DNA from: JAGOBX01 sp017999075 [NCBI: Candidatus Babelota bacterium]
GTDB lineage: Bacteria; JAGOBX01
Length of the DNA stretch: 7,324 nt
Direction: 5' to 3'
Assembly (NCBI GenBank): GCA_017999075.1
Contig: JAGOBX010000169.1
Location: 1 to 7,324 of the forward strand
This document shows, in pieces, positions 1 through 6,605 of this stretch (the stretch's first letter is position 1; the number at the start of each line of letters is the position of its first letter). A model generated the notes under the pieces. It was given only the letters and a program-made list of their open reading frames with translations, made no database searches and was not told the DNA's origin. Both the position numbers and the translations under genes were made by a program.

Positions 1-943
1 ATATGAATATTAAAAATACAGCAGTAACGCGTAAATAAGCGTTATATCCTTCGAACCCTGTTAGTTTTCTCCAAAATATACGCCAGTAATCTCTGTCAAT
101 ACTTGAACCGTAAAAAAATGGCATTATTGAAACAAGTATTTTTTTTGGTTCAAATGACCAGTAAGTATAAAAATTATAATCTCCCATTGAATCTGATCTT
201 ACTGTTAGCTTAGCAAATTCGAATACATCCTGGAAATAAGGATATATAACTGCTCCAAAAAATATAATTGAAAAACAGAACAATATAATATATTTGATTT
301 TTTTTTTTTGAGAAATAAATGTGAAAACAAAATATAATATTAAAACAAAAATAGTGTAGAAAACAAATTGAGGTTGACCTCCGAAAAATTGAAGGCTGAG
401 CAGTAAGCCTATTCCTGCCGACCATCTTATTTTCAGAGTTTCATTAAGGTTAAATAAACACCAGAAAACACCGGGAAGATAAGGGATTGAATTTATGATT
501 GTTATGTGTCCAAGAAATACACAGGTTATGGAAAAACCGCCTAAAGCAAAAATTATGCCTGATACAAATCCTGATAAATCATCTCCTGTAATTTTTTTTA
601 TCAACAAGAACATGAATGTTCCTGCAAGAATAAAATTAAGGCATATAGATAAATTTATCCCGATAGACGGAGAAAAAATTACAGATAAATATGTCAGTGG
701 ATATAATGGCGCATTTTGAATCATGGAATAATACGGCCTGCCTCCGAATGTATAAGGTTCCCATTGCGGAATTTTATGATACATTTGAAAATAATTATGG
801 AGATATGTTCTGTAGAAATAAAAATATCTTGTTATGTCAGAACCTGATATAACCTTATTTTTATTTAGAAATGAAGGTATATAGATAATAAAAATAATCA
901 GGAAAATTATTATTAAAAAAAAATATTTGCGGAATGATATCAT
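1..943 (-). CDS. YfhO-like multi-pass membrane glycosyltransferase (GT-C type), C-terminus cut by the window edge
   Basis: The frame opens with ATG at 943 and stays open for 314 codons to the left edge, so the C-terminus is missing. The visible part is strongly hydrophobic: a first membrane segment (about residues 7-23), then a large outer loop, then further segments near 96-115, 124-144, 146-164, 176-187, 194-211 and 217-235. The loop holds SGSD (33-36) and PQWEPYTFGGRPYYS (59-73) followed by LYP (80-82). Later come a GH pair (145-146) and LQFFGGQPQF (184-193). This order (acidic residue after TM1, P-W-x-P-x-x-F-G-G-x-P, Q-x-x-x-YP, GH, LQ-x-x-x-G-x-PQ) is what I know from YfhO-family proteins, which transfer sugar from polyprenyl-phosphate to an extracytoplasmic acceptor; Bacillus YfhO glycosylates lipoteichoic acid. 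The acceptor here is unknown. The start overlaps the stop of the preceding gene as ATGA, implying translational coupling, and has no Shine-Dalgarno sequence. Another GT-C family (GT39-like) is the main alternative. Confidence 0.72.
   Translation of the reverse strand, partial: MISFRKYFFLIIIFLIIFIIYIPSFLNKNKVISGSDITRYFYFYRTYLHNYFQMYHKIPQWEPYTFGGRPYYSMIQNAPLYPLTYLSVIFSPSIGINLSICLNFILAGTFMFLLIKKITGDDLSGFVSGIIFALGGFSITCVFLGHITIINSIPYLPGVFWCLFNLNETLKIRWSAGIGLLLSLQFFGGQPQFVFYTIFVLILYFVFTFISQKKKIKYIILFCFSIIFFGAVIYPYFQDVFEFAKLTVRSDSMGDYNFYTYWSFEPKKILVSIMPFFYGSSIDRDYWRIFWRKLTGFEGYNAYLRVTAVFLIFI
298..309 (-). repeat. A12 homopolymer tract inside the YfhO-like gene
   Basis: Twelve consecutive T on the plus strand read as A12 in the coding strand and encode Lys213-215 plus flanking bases (Gln212 to Ile216), in the cytoplasmic-looking loop after a membrane segment. 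It is the longest homopolymer in the window. Such tracts are prone to replication or transcription slippage, and a one-base change would shift the frame of the glycosyltransferase. No evidence of selection can be seen from one sequence. Confidence 0.85.
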
Positions 944-3327
944 CTGAATTTATGTTTTAGATAAATGCTGACAAACGCAGCGCAAATATAAAAAAATGCC
1001 GCAAGAAATAATGTTATTTTAAATCCTGCATTCATTGCAAATATAAATGAGAATATTGAACCGAGAACCGAAGTTGCTCCGTTTACGGCCCATGCCCACG
1101 GGATTATGGATTCATTTTTATAATTACCAAGGACTTTAACTGCAAGAGGAAATGGCATTCCAAGAAGAATTGAAGGCGCAGCCAATGTGAAAACCGCAAT
1201 AATTATTTTATAAATATGAGGAAGATCAATCATAGTGTGGAAAAATATATCAATAATAAAATTATATATTACTAATACTATAATAAGCAATATTATAATT
1301 TTAATAATATAATCTGAAAGCAGTTTGGCTTTGAAATAATTCGTGAAATAACTTCCGATACCTGAAAAAATAAGCATTGAAAATAATACTACCGAAAGAG
1401 CATATATTGGGTGGCCTAAAAATAAAATATATCTTTGTATCAAGGATGTTTCAATCAGCATAAACCCCATTCCGATACATGCAAAATAAGCGAGTATATT
1501 AAGTATCTTAAAATCATTCATATCTTTTTGAATTTTAATTATTATTGGAACAAGAACTAATGCTGTTGTTAATAATAATATTATTAAAAAAGAGATAACC
1601 AGAACAAAAACTGCAATATAATTATAAGAATGACCATCACGGATATCAAGGGCTTTTAAAAAATCTTCCGGTTTTAATAAATGAAAAAAGAACGGTTTAT
1701 CGTCTGTTGTTGGAGAAATATCAAATTCATATTCTTTATAAAATTTTTCCGGCGAATCCGTAAAAATCAAATCTGAAAAATAATTAGGTTCTATTTTTCC
1801 GCTTGATGGGATGTATTCTATTTTAAAATTTAATTGTTCGGATATTTGATTTATTTTTGAGGTTTCTTCATAAGTAAATGCTGATTTTTTAAATAAGAAA
1901 GTTACAGTATTGTATTTGTTTCCGGGAATGTGTGAAATTATTATTATATTTTTATGAACTCCGTTTATTGATAAATTTTTATATGCTGCAAGTGCCAGAC
2001 TTAATGCGCGAAGAGATTCTCTCGGTTTTTCGGGAAAATAAAAACGGGTAATTGTAAAAATACCATCGTCTGCAAGTTTATCAAAATAATCCTGAAATGC
2101 TTCAACTGTATATAATGAATTTTCAGCAAGAGCCATTGCTCCGGAATTTATAGCAGCCCAGGTATCAACCATTGATAATTGTATGATTTTAAATTTGTCT
2201 TTAAACTTTCGGATAAAACTTCTGCCGTCTTCAAGCACAAAATTAATTCCTTTTTGTTTATAGAGATAATTTGTGAATTTTCCGTACTGTTCATTTATAA
2301 TATCTCTTATAATAGGATTTATATCTACAGCATAAATTTCTGAAACACCGCAGATTTTCGCGCCAAGTACGTCTTTACCAGCTCCTGCTCCGATAACAGC
2401 CATAGGAGATTCTGGTTTAAGAAGATATGCCAGCGCGGTAATGGAATATTTTAAAAATTCTGCTTCTGAATCAGAACCGTTGTATCCTACCATCGCCATT
2501 CCTGCGCAGGCGTCTATATCAAGAGTTTTAAGATCGGGCAGATGTTTCCCTTCATAAACAGAACTTAATCCCCAATCAAGGAATCTTGTAGGATAAACTG
2601 CAACGCGTGAAAAAGCGTTCCATTTTGAGTATTCCACATCATTTTCATAATGTCCTTTTACAAATTTGATCTTAAAAAAATTTTTGAATTTGTTTTCGCT
2701 GAAATTGAAATAAAATGCTGCTGCTAAAAAAATAAAAATCAGGATTGAAAATATTTTTTTTAAAACATTTCCGTTTGAAGAAAAAATGATAGTAATGGGA
2801 ACAAGGCTCATTATGACTGCAATAAAAATTATTGAAGATTCCGCTCCGAAAATATTTATAACAGGAATAAATGTAAGACAACCTGCGGCAGCTCCGATTA
2901 AATCAAAAAAATATAATTTGCTGATATGTTCTGATTTGAAAGTTATTAAAATTGATAATCCGTATGCCGTTAGAAAGAAAGGTATCATCATATTGAAATA
3001 TATGAACCCTAAATACAAAATATCAGATAGGTTAGCCCTCAGATAAATTTTTGAGTTGAATATTATAAAAAAAGAAATTAACAGATAAATAGGGGCTGCA
3101 ATTGAAGTGAAATATATGTGATTGTCTATTTCATCGTTGGCAATATGATTTTTTCTGAAATATAAGAATAATCCTGCGCAGCTCATTCCGAGCATAGCTA
3201 TTGAAACCGCCATAAATGCAAAATGATACCATAAAATTACACTGAATAATCTGGTCATCAATAATTGCAGCATTATTATCGAACAGGATATTAAAAATGC
3301 TACAGGATAATATTTTTTTATATTCAT
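940..3327 (-). CDS. Membrane protein with an embedded spermidine-synthase-fold (SAM-dependent methyltransferase-like) domain
   Basis: This 795-residue protein has three parts. Residues 7-204 contain about seven hydrophobic membrane segments. Residues 215-555 form a soluble Rossmann-type domain: WNAFSRVAVY (236-245), the nucleotide-binding loop VIGAGAGKDVLGA (311-323), the acidic strand end AVDINP (333-338), EDGRSFI (366-372), and DTWAAINSGAMALAENSLYT (388-407). Residues 568-790 form a second membrane region with IGMGFMLIETSLIQRY (618-633), LGMPFPLAVK (722-731) and PWAWAVNGATSVLGS (743-757). These match the large family annotated as spermidine-synthase-like membrane proteins. Their substrate is not established. 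The gate-loop segment differs from the aspartate-rich loop of soluble spermidine synthase, so polyamine synthesis should not be assumed. The start lies 3 bp after the previous stop and the stop overlaps the next start as ATGA, so it sits mid-operon. A GAGG lies 15 nt before the ATG, too far to be a normal ribosome site. Confidence 0.85.
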   Translation of the reverse strand: MNIKKYYPVAFLISCSIIMLQLLMTRLFSVILWYHFAFMAVSIAMLGMSCAGLFLYFRKNHIANDEIDNHIYFTSIAAPIYLLISFFIIFNSKIYLRANLSDILYLGFIYFNMMIPFFLTAYGLSILITFKSEHISKLYFFDLIGAAAGCLTFIPVINIFGAESSIIFIAVIMSLVPITIIFSSNGNVLKKIFSILIFIFLAAAFYFNFSENKFKNFFKIKFVKGHYENDVEYSKWNAFSRVAVYPTRFLDWGLSSVYEGKHLPDLKTLDIDACAGMAMVGYNGSDSEAEFLKYSITALAYLLKPESPMAVIGAGAGKDVLGAKICGVSEIYAVDINPIIRDIINEQYGKFTNYLYKQKGINFVLEDGRSFIRKFKDKFKIIQLSMVDTWAAINSGAMALAENSLYTVEAFQDYFDKLADDGIFTITRFYFPEKPRESLRALSLALAAYKNLSINGVHKNIIIISHIPGNKYNTVTFLFKKSAFTYEETSKINQISEQLNFKIEYIPSSGKIEPNYFSDLIFTDSPEKFYKEYEFDISPTTDDKPFFFHLLKPEDFLKALDIRDGHSYNYIAVFVLVISFLIILLLTTALVLVPIIIKIQKDMNDFKILNILAYFACIGMGFMLIETSLIQRYILFLGHPIYALSVVLFSMLIFSGIGSYFTNYFKAKLLSDYIIKIIILLIIVLVIYNFIIDIFFHTMIDLPHIYKIIIAVFTLAAPSILLGMPFPLAVKVLGNYKNESIIPWAWAVNGATSVLGSIFSFIFAMNAGFKITLFLAAFFYICAAFVSIYLKHKFR

Positions 3328-3330
3328 AAT

Positions 3331-3756
3331 TTATAAAAAATACCTCGCTACAAGTATCAACCCTGAAGTCAATAATGCTGTTCCTGTAATTCTCATAAAA
3401 ACAAGCATATTGCGTAATCCTATTTTTTCTGTTAATGCAGGAGAACTATAAGGAAAAAATATAAGACCGGAACCGAAATCTATGGATAACATAACAGTTA
3501 TCCAGTAAAAATATTTTTTCATCAGAAAAAACATTACCGGATAAATAACAAGACTCATCATTACAGAGGTTCTTGAATGAGGATAATATTTTTCTGAACG
3601 TTCTAAAAATATTTTTATATTGTCAATATGAGTTCCTTTGCATCCGTAAAAAATCGCTTTGTTGAAAAATTGATTTTTGCCGTAAATTACGCTTAAGTCT
3701 TCTTTTTTTTTTTCCGTGTTGCACCACAGACATTTATATTTTTCATTCGTTTCCAT
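3331..3756 (-). CDS. Small zinc-ribbon membrane protein, function unknown
   Basis: I do not recognise a named family. With the ATG at 3756 the protein has 141 residues. The N-terminus carries CLWC (9-12), and YGCKGTH (37-43) supplies a second Cys39/His43 pair, which together could hold one zinc ion. A charged stretch (46-60) leads into membrane segments at about 64-79, 82-101 and 117-138, with FPYSSPALTEKIGLRN (100-115) in the loop between the last two. A TTG at 3777 would add seven residues, but it would leave only about 8 nt of leader behind the promoter and has no ribosome site. The ATG has AGAAGAAG upstream at a 9-nt spacing and is preferred. It is the first gene of the second block and sits 3 bp before the spermidine-synthase-like gene, so a role beside that membrane protein is plausible but unproven. 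Confidence 0.75.
   Translation of the reverse strand: METNEKYKCLWCNTEKKKEDLSVIYGKNQFFNKAIFYGCKGTHIDNIKIFLERSEKYYPHSRTSVMMSLVIYPVMFFLMKKYFYWITVMLSIDFGSGLIFFPYSSPALTEKIGLRNMLVFMRITGTALLTSGLILVARYFL
3703..3713 (-). repeat. A11 homopolymer tract near the start of the zinc-ribbon membrane protein gene
   Basis: Eleven A on the coding strand encode the end of Glu15 and Lys16-18, directly after the CLWC knuckle. A one-base slip here would remove all membrane segments. It may be compositional, since lysine is normally AAA in this sequence. Confidence 0.85.
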
Positions 3757-3765
3757 AACACAAAA

Positions 3766-3773
3766 CTTCTTCT
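3766..3773 (-). promoter_or_regulatory. Shine-Dalgarno-like site setting the start of the zinc-ribbon gene
   Basis: The coding strand reads AGAAGAAG, nine bases before the ATG at 3756. It is a purine-rich, imperfect match to the anti-Shine-Dalgarno sequence, but it is the best-placed one in the window. It decides for the ATG over the upstream TTG at 3777. The other visible starts, which follow closely on an upstream gene, lack such a site. Confidence 0.5.
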
Positions 3774-3791
3774 GCAAAATATTTAGAGAAT

Positions 3792-3819
3792 ATGATAATA
3801 GTTTTAATTTTTATGTCAA
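3792..3819 (-). promoter_or_regulatory. Sigma-70-type promoter for the zinc-ribbon, spermidine-synthase-like and YfhO-like genes
   Basis: On the minus strand a perfect TTGACA (-35, at 3819-3814) is followed by a 16-bp spacer and TATCAT (-10, at 3797-3792), which differs from TATAAT at one base. The predicted start of transcription is near 3785, giving a leader of about 29 nt to the ATG at 3756. It lies in the only intergenic gap of more than 30 bp. AT-rich DNA produces chance -10 boxes easily, but an exact -35 at near-ideal spacing in the one available gap is more than expected. Confidence 0.65.
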
Positions 3820-3851
3820 TAATAAATTGAAAACAAAATCATTATTATTGA
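3816..3851. repeat. 10-bp inverted repeat spanning the DUF115 stop codon and the -35 box
   Basis: TCAATAATAA at 3816-3825 is the exact reverse complement of TTATTATTGA at 3842-3851, with 16 bases between. One arm contains the TAA stop of the DUF115 gene and the other overlaps four bases of the downstream -35 box. The stem has only one G:C pair and no T-run follows, so a rho-independent terminator is unlikely. A repressor-binding site is possible; chance in AT-rich DNA is also possible. Confidence 0.35.
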
Positions 3852-5623
3852 AACTGATTTTCTGCGGAAATTTGATAATTTGCCAGATTTATAGTGTAAT
3901 CTATTGATTCAAGCAGAATGTTTATTATAATATTGACTTTTTCAATTTCGCTTGCTTCTGATCTTTTTCGTACTGAAACCAGAGATTTTGAATATGATAT
4001 TGTTTTTATTAGTTCAAATAATCCTGAATTTTGAGATAATAAATTTCTAAGATCATCTAAATTCTTTATATGGAACCTATGCGCCTGAATACTTTTTTTT
4101 AAAATTGATAATCTTGAGATTATTTCAGGAAACACGTCAGGATATTTTTTTTTGCTATATGAATTTATTATTTCCTGAATAAGGGATAAATCTAAATTTG
4201 TGTTTGTTATTTTATATTTTTCAATTGCTTCTTTAAGGTCGCAATGTTCTATACCTTCTATAAAAGCTCCGTCATACGTGCAATTAATAATTTTGCGTTT
4301 GGAAATTTTAACTTGACTGCAGTACCATCTGTAATATTCGAGAAGCTGGCGAGTTGTAGGAACACTTACAGTTTTAATCCCTTTTATAAAAATTTTGTTT
4401 TCAGCTGCTCCTGCGAACATATTTTCCATTGTGTTGAACTTGGACAAAACTAATGTTCCGCATTCTTCATACATAGTCGTATTACAATGAGTTTTCATTA
4501 CGGGATAACTTAGATCCTGGCCGATGAAAAATATAGGATCTGCTCCTATATATTCCGCAAACTGAAAAGCTATTGTTGAAACACTTCCTCCTGCTGTGGA
4601 CAATTGACCCTTATGTGTGGTAACGCTTTCAAAATACATTGATAACGGATAGTCTGAAACAAAAAACAAACTTTTATTTTCAAGATGTTTGACAACTTTA
4701 TTTGAACATATAAGGCATGTGATGAAATAATTATGCAAATTGATATCTTTGAAATGAAAATAACTTTTGTTTTGCGGATCTATTGTTATTGTAAAATGAG
4801 GAATTATGTCATAATCAATTAATTTTTTATAAACAGTATCGACAGCAATTATGATAAATTTTTTTCTGTGTTTGTATAATTCTCCTATATTATAATCAAG
4901 AGACGGACCTGCAGAAACAATTATTGCTGGTGCTTTTGAAAATTTATTTTTTATGTTTATTATTCCCGGCGATGCCGCAAACTGGTTGAAATTATTTATT
5001 ACATTGCTGTGATATATATCCCCGAAATATGATAATGTAACTGCTTGTGCAATAATATTGTCAACTGCTTCAGATAAATAATTTTTTATGAAATTTATTT
5101 TTTCTCTGAATATTGAAATTATAGACTGCAAAATTATATAATTGATTTTTGATACAAACACGGGATTGAACATAGATGAAAAATATGATTTTATTTCTTG
5201 TTCTGATTCGGTTGCCGCTATATTCCATTTATCAAGAGATTGCGGAAGTTTTATGGTTTGCAGCATTGAAATCAGAATATTGAAATCAGGTTCAATTATT
5301 AAAAAATATGGATTGACAGAATCTAAGATTTTTTTTATATGATAACCTAATCCTGGTTTAATGAAAACGGCAAAATCGTTGTCAGTTATATTGTACTGAG
5401 GAACTAGCCGTTCTGCTTCTTTTTCAGGATCGTATTTTGAATGAACATGTATTTGGTTGTTTTCATAATATTCGGAATAAGTCCAAACTCCGGATTTTGT
5501 TTTTTCAAGATTTATTTTATATTTATTTTGATTTAAATGAGATAAAATGGATGAAGCTAATTGATAATTTTTTTTTTTGATCAGATCGAAGTTATAATCA
5601 AGGAGCTCTTTATTGAATATCAT
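3845..5623 (-). CDS. Maf/DUF115 family protein, probable protein glycosyltransferase of the flagellin nonulosonate type
   Basis: This 592-residue soluble protein has the DUF115 (MAF_flag10) core at about 215-440. Visible motifs are IIVSAGPSLDYN (234-245), AVDTVYKKL (260-268), FTITIDPQ (277-284), LSTAGGSVST (341-350), FFIGQDLSY (365-373) and TRQLLEYYRWY (424-434), followed by INCTYDGAFIEG (446-457). The region before the core (about 80-200) looks like the helical and Rossmann-like N-terminal part of Maf proteins, and the C-terminus is helical. In Campylobacter, Aeromonas and relatives, Maf proteins attach pseudaminic or legionaminic acid to flagellin in the cytoplasm before export; archaeal DUF115 members (MptE) are pterin pyrophosphokinases instead. 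Length and motif order favour the bacterial Maf type. The start overlaps the stop of the TIM-barrel gene as ATGA, so the two are probably co-translated. No flagellin gene is in view, so the acceptor is inferred. Codons 16-19 contain an A11 tract. Confidence 0.85.
   Translation of the reverse strand: MIFNKELLDYNFDLIKKKNYQLASSILSHLNQNKYKINLEKTKSGVWTYSEYYENNQIHVHSKYDPEKEAERLVPQYNITDNDFAVFIKPGLGYHIKKILDSVNPYFLIIEPDFNILISMLQTIKLPQSLDKWNIAATESEQEIKSYFSSMFNPVFVSKINYIILQSIISIFREKINFIKNYLSEAVDNIIAQAVTLSYFGDIYHSNVINNFNQFAASPGIINIKNKFSKAPAIIVSAGPSLDYNIGELYKHRKKFIIIAVDTVYKKLIDYDIIPHFTITIDPQNKSYFHFKDINLHNYFITCLICSNKVVKHLENKSLFFVSDYPLSMYFESVTTHKGQLSTAGGSVSTIAFQFAEYIGADPIFFIGQDLSYPVMKTHCNTTMYEECGTLVLSKFNTMENMFAGAAENKIFIKGIKTVSVPTTRQLLEYYRWYCSQVKISKRKIINCTYDGAFIEGIEHCDLKEAIEKYKITNTNLDLSLIQEIINSYSKKKYPDVFPEIISRLSILKKSIQAHRFHIKNLDDLRNLLSQNSGLFELIKTISYSKSLVSVRKRSEASEIEKVNIIINILLESIDYTINLANYQISAENQFQ
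5568..5578 (-). repeat. A11 homopolymer tract at codons 16-19 of the Maf-like gene
   Basis: Eleven A on the coding strand encode Lys16-18 and the first two bases of Asn19. Reading the frames by hand, loss of one A brings a TAG within four codons after the tract, and gain of one A brings a TAA about fifteen codons after it. Either slip abolishes the protein almost at its start, which is the geometry of an on/off contingency tract. Confidence 0.85.
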
Positions 5624-6603
5624 AATACTGAATTTATAATTGTATTCCAGGATTTAGTCCAGTCTTCGGATTCGAGTTCTGACATGGGATACCCTGCTTT
5701 ATAACTCCAAAACATTATAGAATCAGGTTTTTTGCTTTTAATGAGGCGTACGGCCTCATAAATTTCGTTTTCTTTGTTTTTTATAATTTTATAAGCTTGT
5801 ACCCATATTTCAGACATTGAATTTATAGATGAAGCAAGTGTTAGAAGTTTATCGGAATAATAGCCCACATATTCGGAAACTGTTTTGTTTTTTCTTTGCC
5901 AGTACGGATCAGTTGAAATAATGTTTGTATTTGTTATATTTTTGATATAATTCCAATTTGAAAGGCCTCCCATTGAACTATCTTCTGTAGGCAGCAGGCA
6001 TATGTTATTTTTTTTTTTGTTTTCATTCACATATTTACATAAGTTGTTTAAAAGATTGGTTATTGATTCGCTTCTGAAATCTGACAAATCTGTATTTATT
6101 TTTTTTTGAGGAAATTCATATCCGAATTTATTTTCAAATAACTCTCTGCAAATTTTGCATGAACATCCCCAGACTCCTGTTTCAGACTGGAAATCTTTGA
6201 AATAAAAATGAGGTTCATCCCAAAAAATATAATCACAGTCTGTTTCAATTGCTTTTTTTAACCAGTCGAATAAAAGTTTTTCAGTTAACGGATGATTTAT
6301 ACAGGCATGCCCGACCCGTTTCCCGGAATTATCAGTCTGCCATATTTCAGGATAATCAATAAGCCATTTTGAAAACGCTTCTCCTCCGAAAATTCCCAGA
6401 ACACCCCAAGGATTTATATATGTTGTAAAACCCGATTTTTTAGCGATTTCCACCATCTTACAAATAGTTTTATGATAAAAAAAATAATCATTTTCACAGT
6501 ATGTGATAAGTATTGTATTGAACCCGATTTTTTTCATGTTATCAAGTTCTGTTATAAAATGTTCCGGATACCTGCATCCGAAATAACTGCAGCCTATATT
6601 CAT
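5620..6603 (-). CDS. TIM-barrel glycoside-hydrolase-like protein, substrate unknown
   Basis: This 327-residue protein has no signal peptide or membrane segment, so it is probably cytoplasmic. The pattern is that of a (beta/alpha)8 barrel: GFNTILITYCEN (27-38) as an early strand, TYINPWGVLG (61-70), DYIFWDEPHFYF (124-135) with Asp129-Glu130 at a strand end, a cysteine cluster CSCKICRELF (147-156), ICLLPTED (201-208), IISTDPYW (228-235), EIWVQAYK (265-272) and SIMFWSYKAG (295-304). Aromatic and acidic residues at strand ends and the C-x-C-x2-C-x3-F element after strand 4 resemble hypothetical glycosyl hydrolases of the GH42/GHA-like superfamily, but I cannot name a family. Glu130 is the best catalytic candidate, with Asp231 or a later acid as partner. 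Its end overlaps the start of the Maf-like gene (ATGA), which suggests a job in the same sugar pathway. No Shine-Dalgarno sequence is seen; the upstream 26 bp is AT-only apart from a few bases. Confidence 0.65.
   Translation of the reverse strand: MNIGCSYFGCRYPEHFITELDNMKKIGFNTILITYCENDYFFYHKTICKMVEIAKKSGFTTYINPWGVLGIFGGEAFSKWLIDYPEIWQTDNSGKRVGHACINHPLTEKLLFDWLKKAIETDCDYIFWDEPHFYFKDFQSETGVWGCSCKICRELFENKFGYEFPQKKINTDLSDFRSESITNLLNNLCKYVNENKKKNNICLLPTEDSSMGGLSNWNYIKNITNTNIISTDPYWQRKNKTVSEYVGYYSDKLLTLASSINSMSEIWVQAYKIIKNKENEIYEAVRLIKSKKPDSIMFWSYKAGYPMSELESEDWTKSWNTIINSVL
6008..6018 (-). repeat. A11 homopolymer tract inside the TIM-barrel gene
   Basis: Eleven A on the coding strand encode Lys196-198 and part of Asn199, in a polar loop just before a predicted barrel strand. 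Unlike the other tracts it lies past the middle of the gene, so slippage would give a half-barrel rather than an early stop. Confidence 0.85.
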
Positions 6604-6605
6604 GA

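Noticed and set aside
210-425. Minus-strand 71-codon open frame rich in Phe, Ile and Tyr
   Set aside because: It is a shifted frame of the YfhO-like gene. The continuous frame from 943 carries the family motifs and crosses this region without a stop.
495-719. Open frame on the plus strand, 74 codons
   Set aside because: It lies opposite the YfhO-like gene, whose motifs and membrane pattern explain the same bases. The plus-strand product has no recognisable feature and no promoter.
2786-3046. Plus-strand 86-codon open frame
   Set aside because: It is antisense to the membrane region of the spermidine-synthase-like gene and shows no independent coding signal.
940-3327. Naming the large membrane protein as spermidine synthase (speE)
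   Set aside because: The two membrane regions and the different gate-loop segment place it in an uncharacterised membrane family, not with soluble SpeE.
3757-3844. Possible transcription terminator after the Maf-like gene
   Set aside because: The only inverted repeat is nearly all A:T and is followed by no T-run on the minus strand, so intrinsic termination is not supported.
5265-5289. Short direct repeat ATTGAAATCAG, two copies 14 bp apart
   Set aside because: It is inside the Maf-like gene, the copies are in different reading frames, there are only two, and it does not extend. Chance is sufficient.
3845-5623. Reading the DUF115 protein as a pterin pyrophosphokinase (MptE-like)
   Set aside because: That activity belongs to short archaeal members. 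The 592-residue length and bacterial Maf motif order fit the flagellin glycosyltransferase type better.
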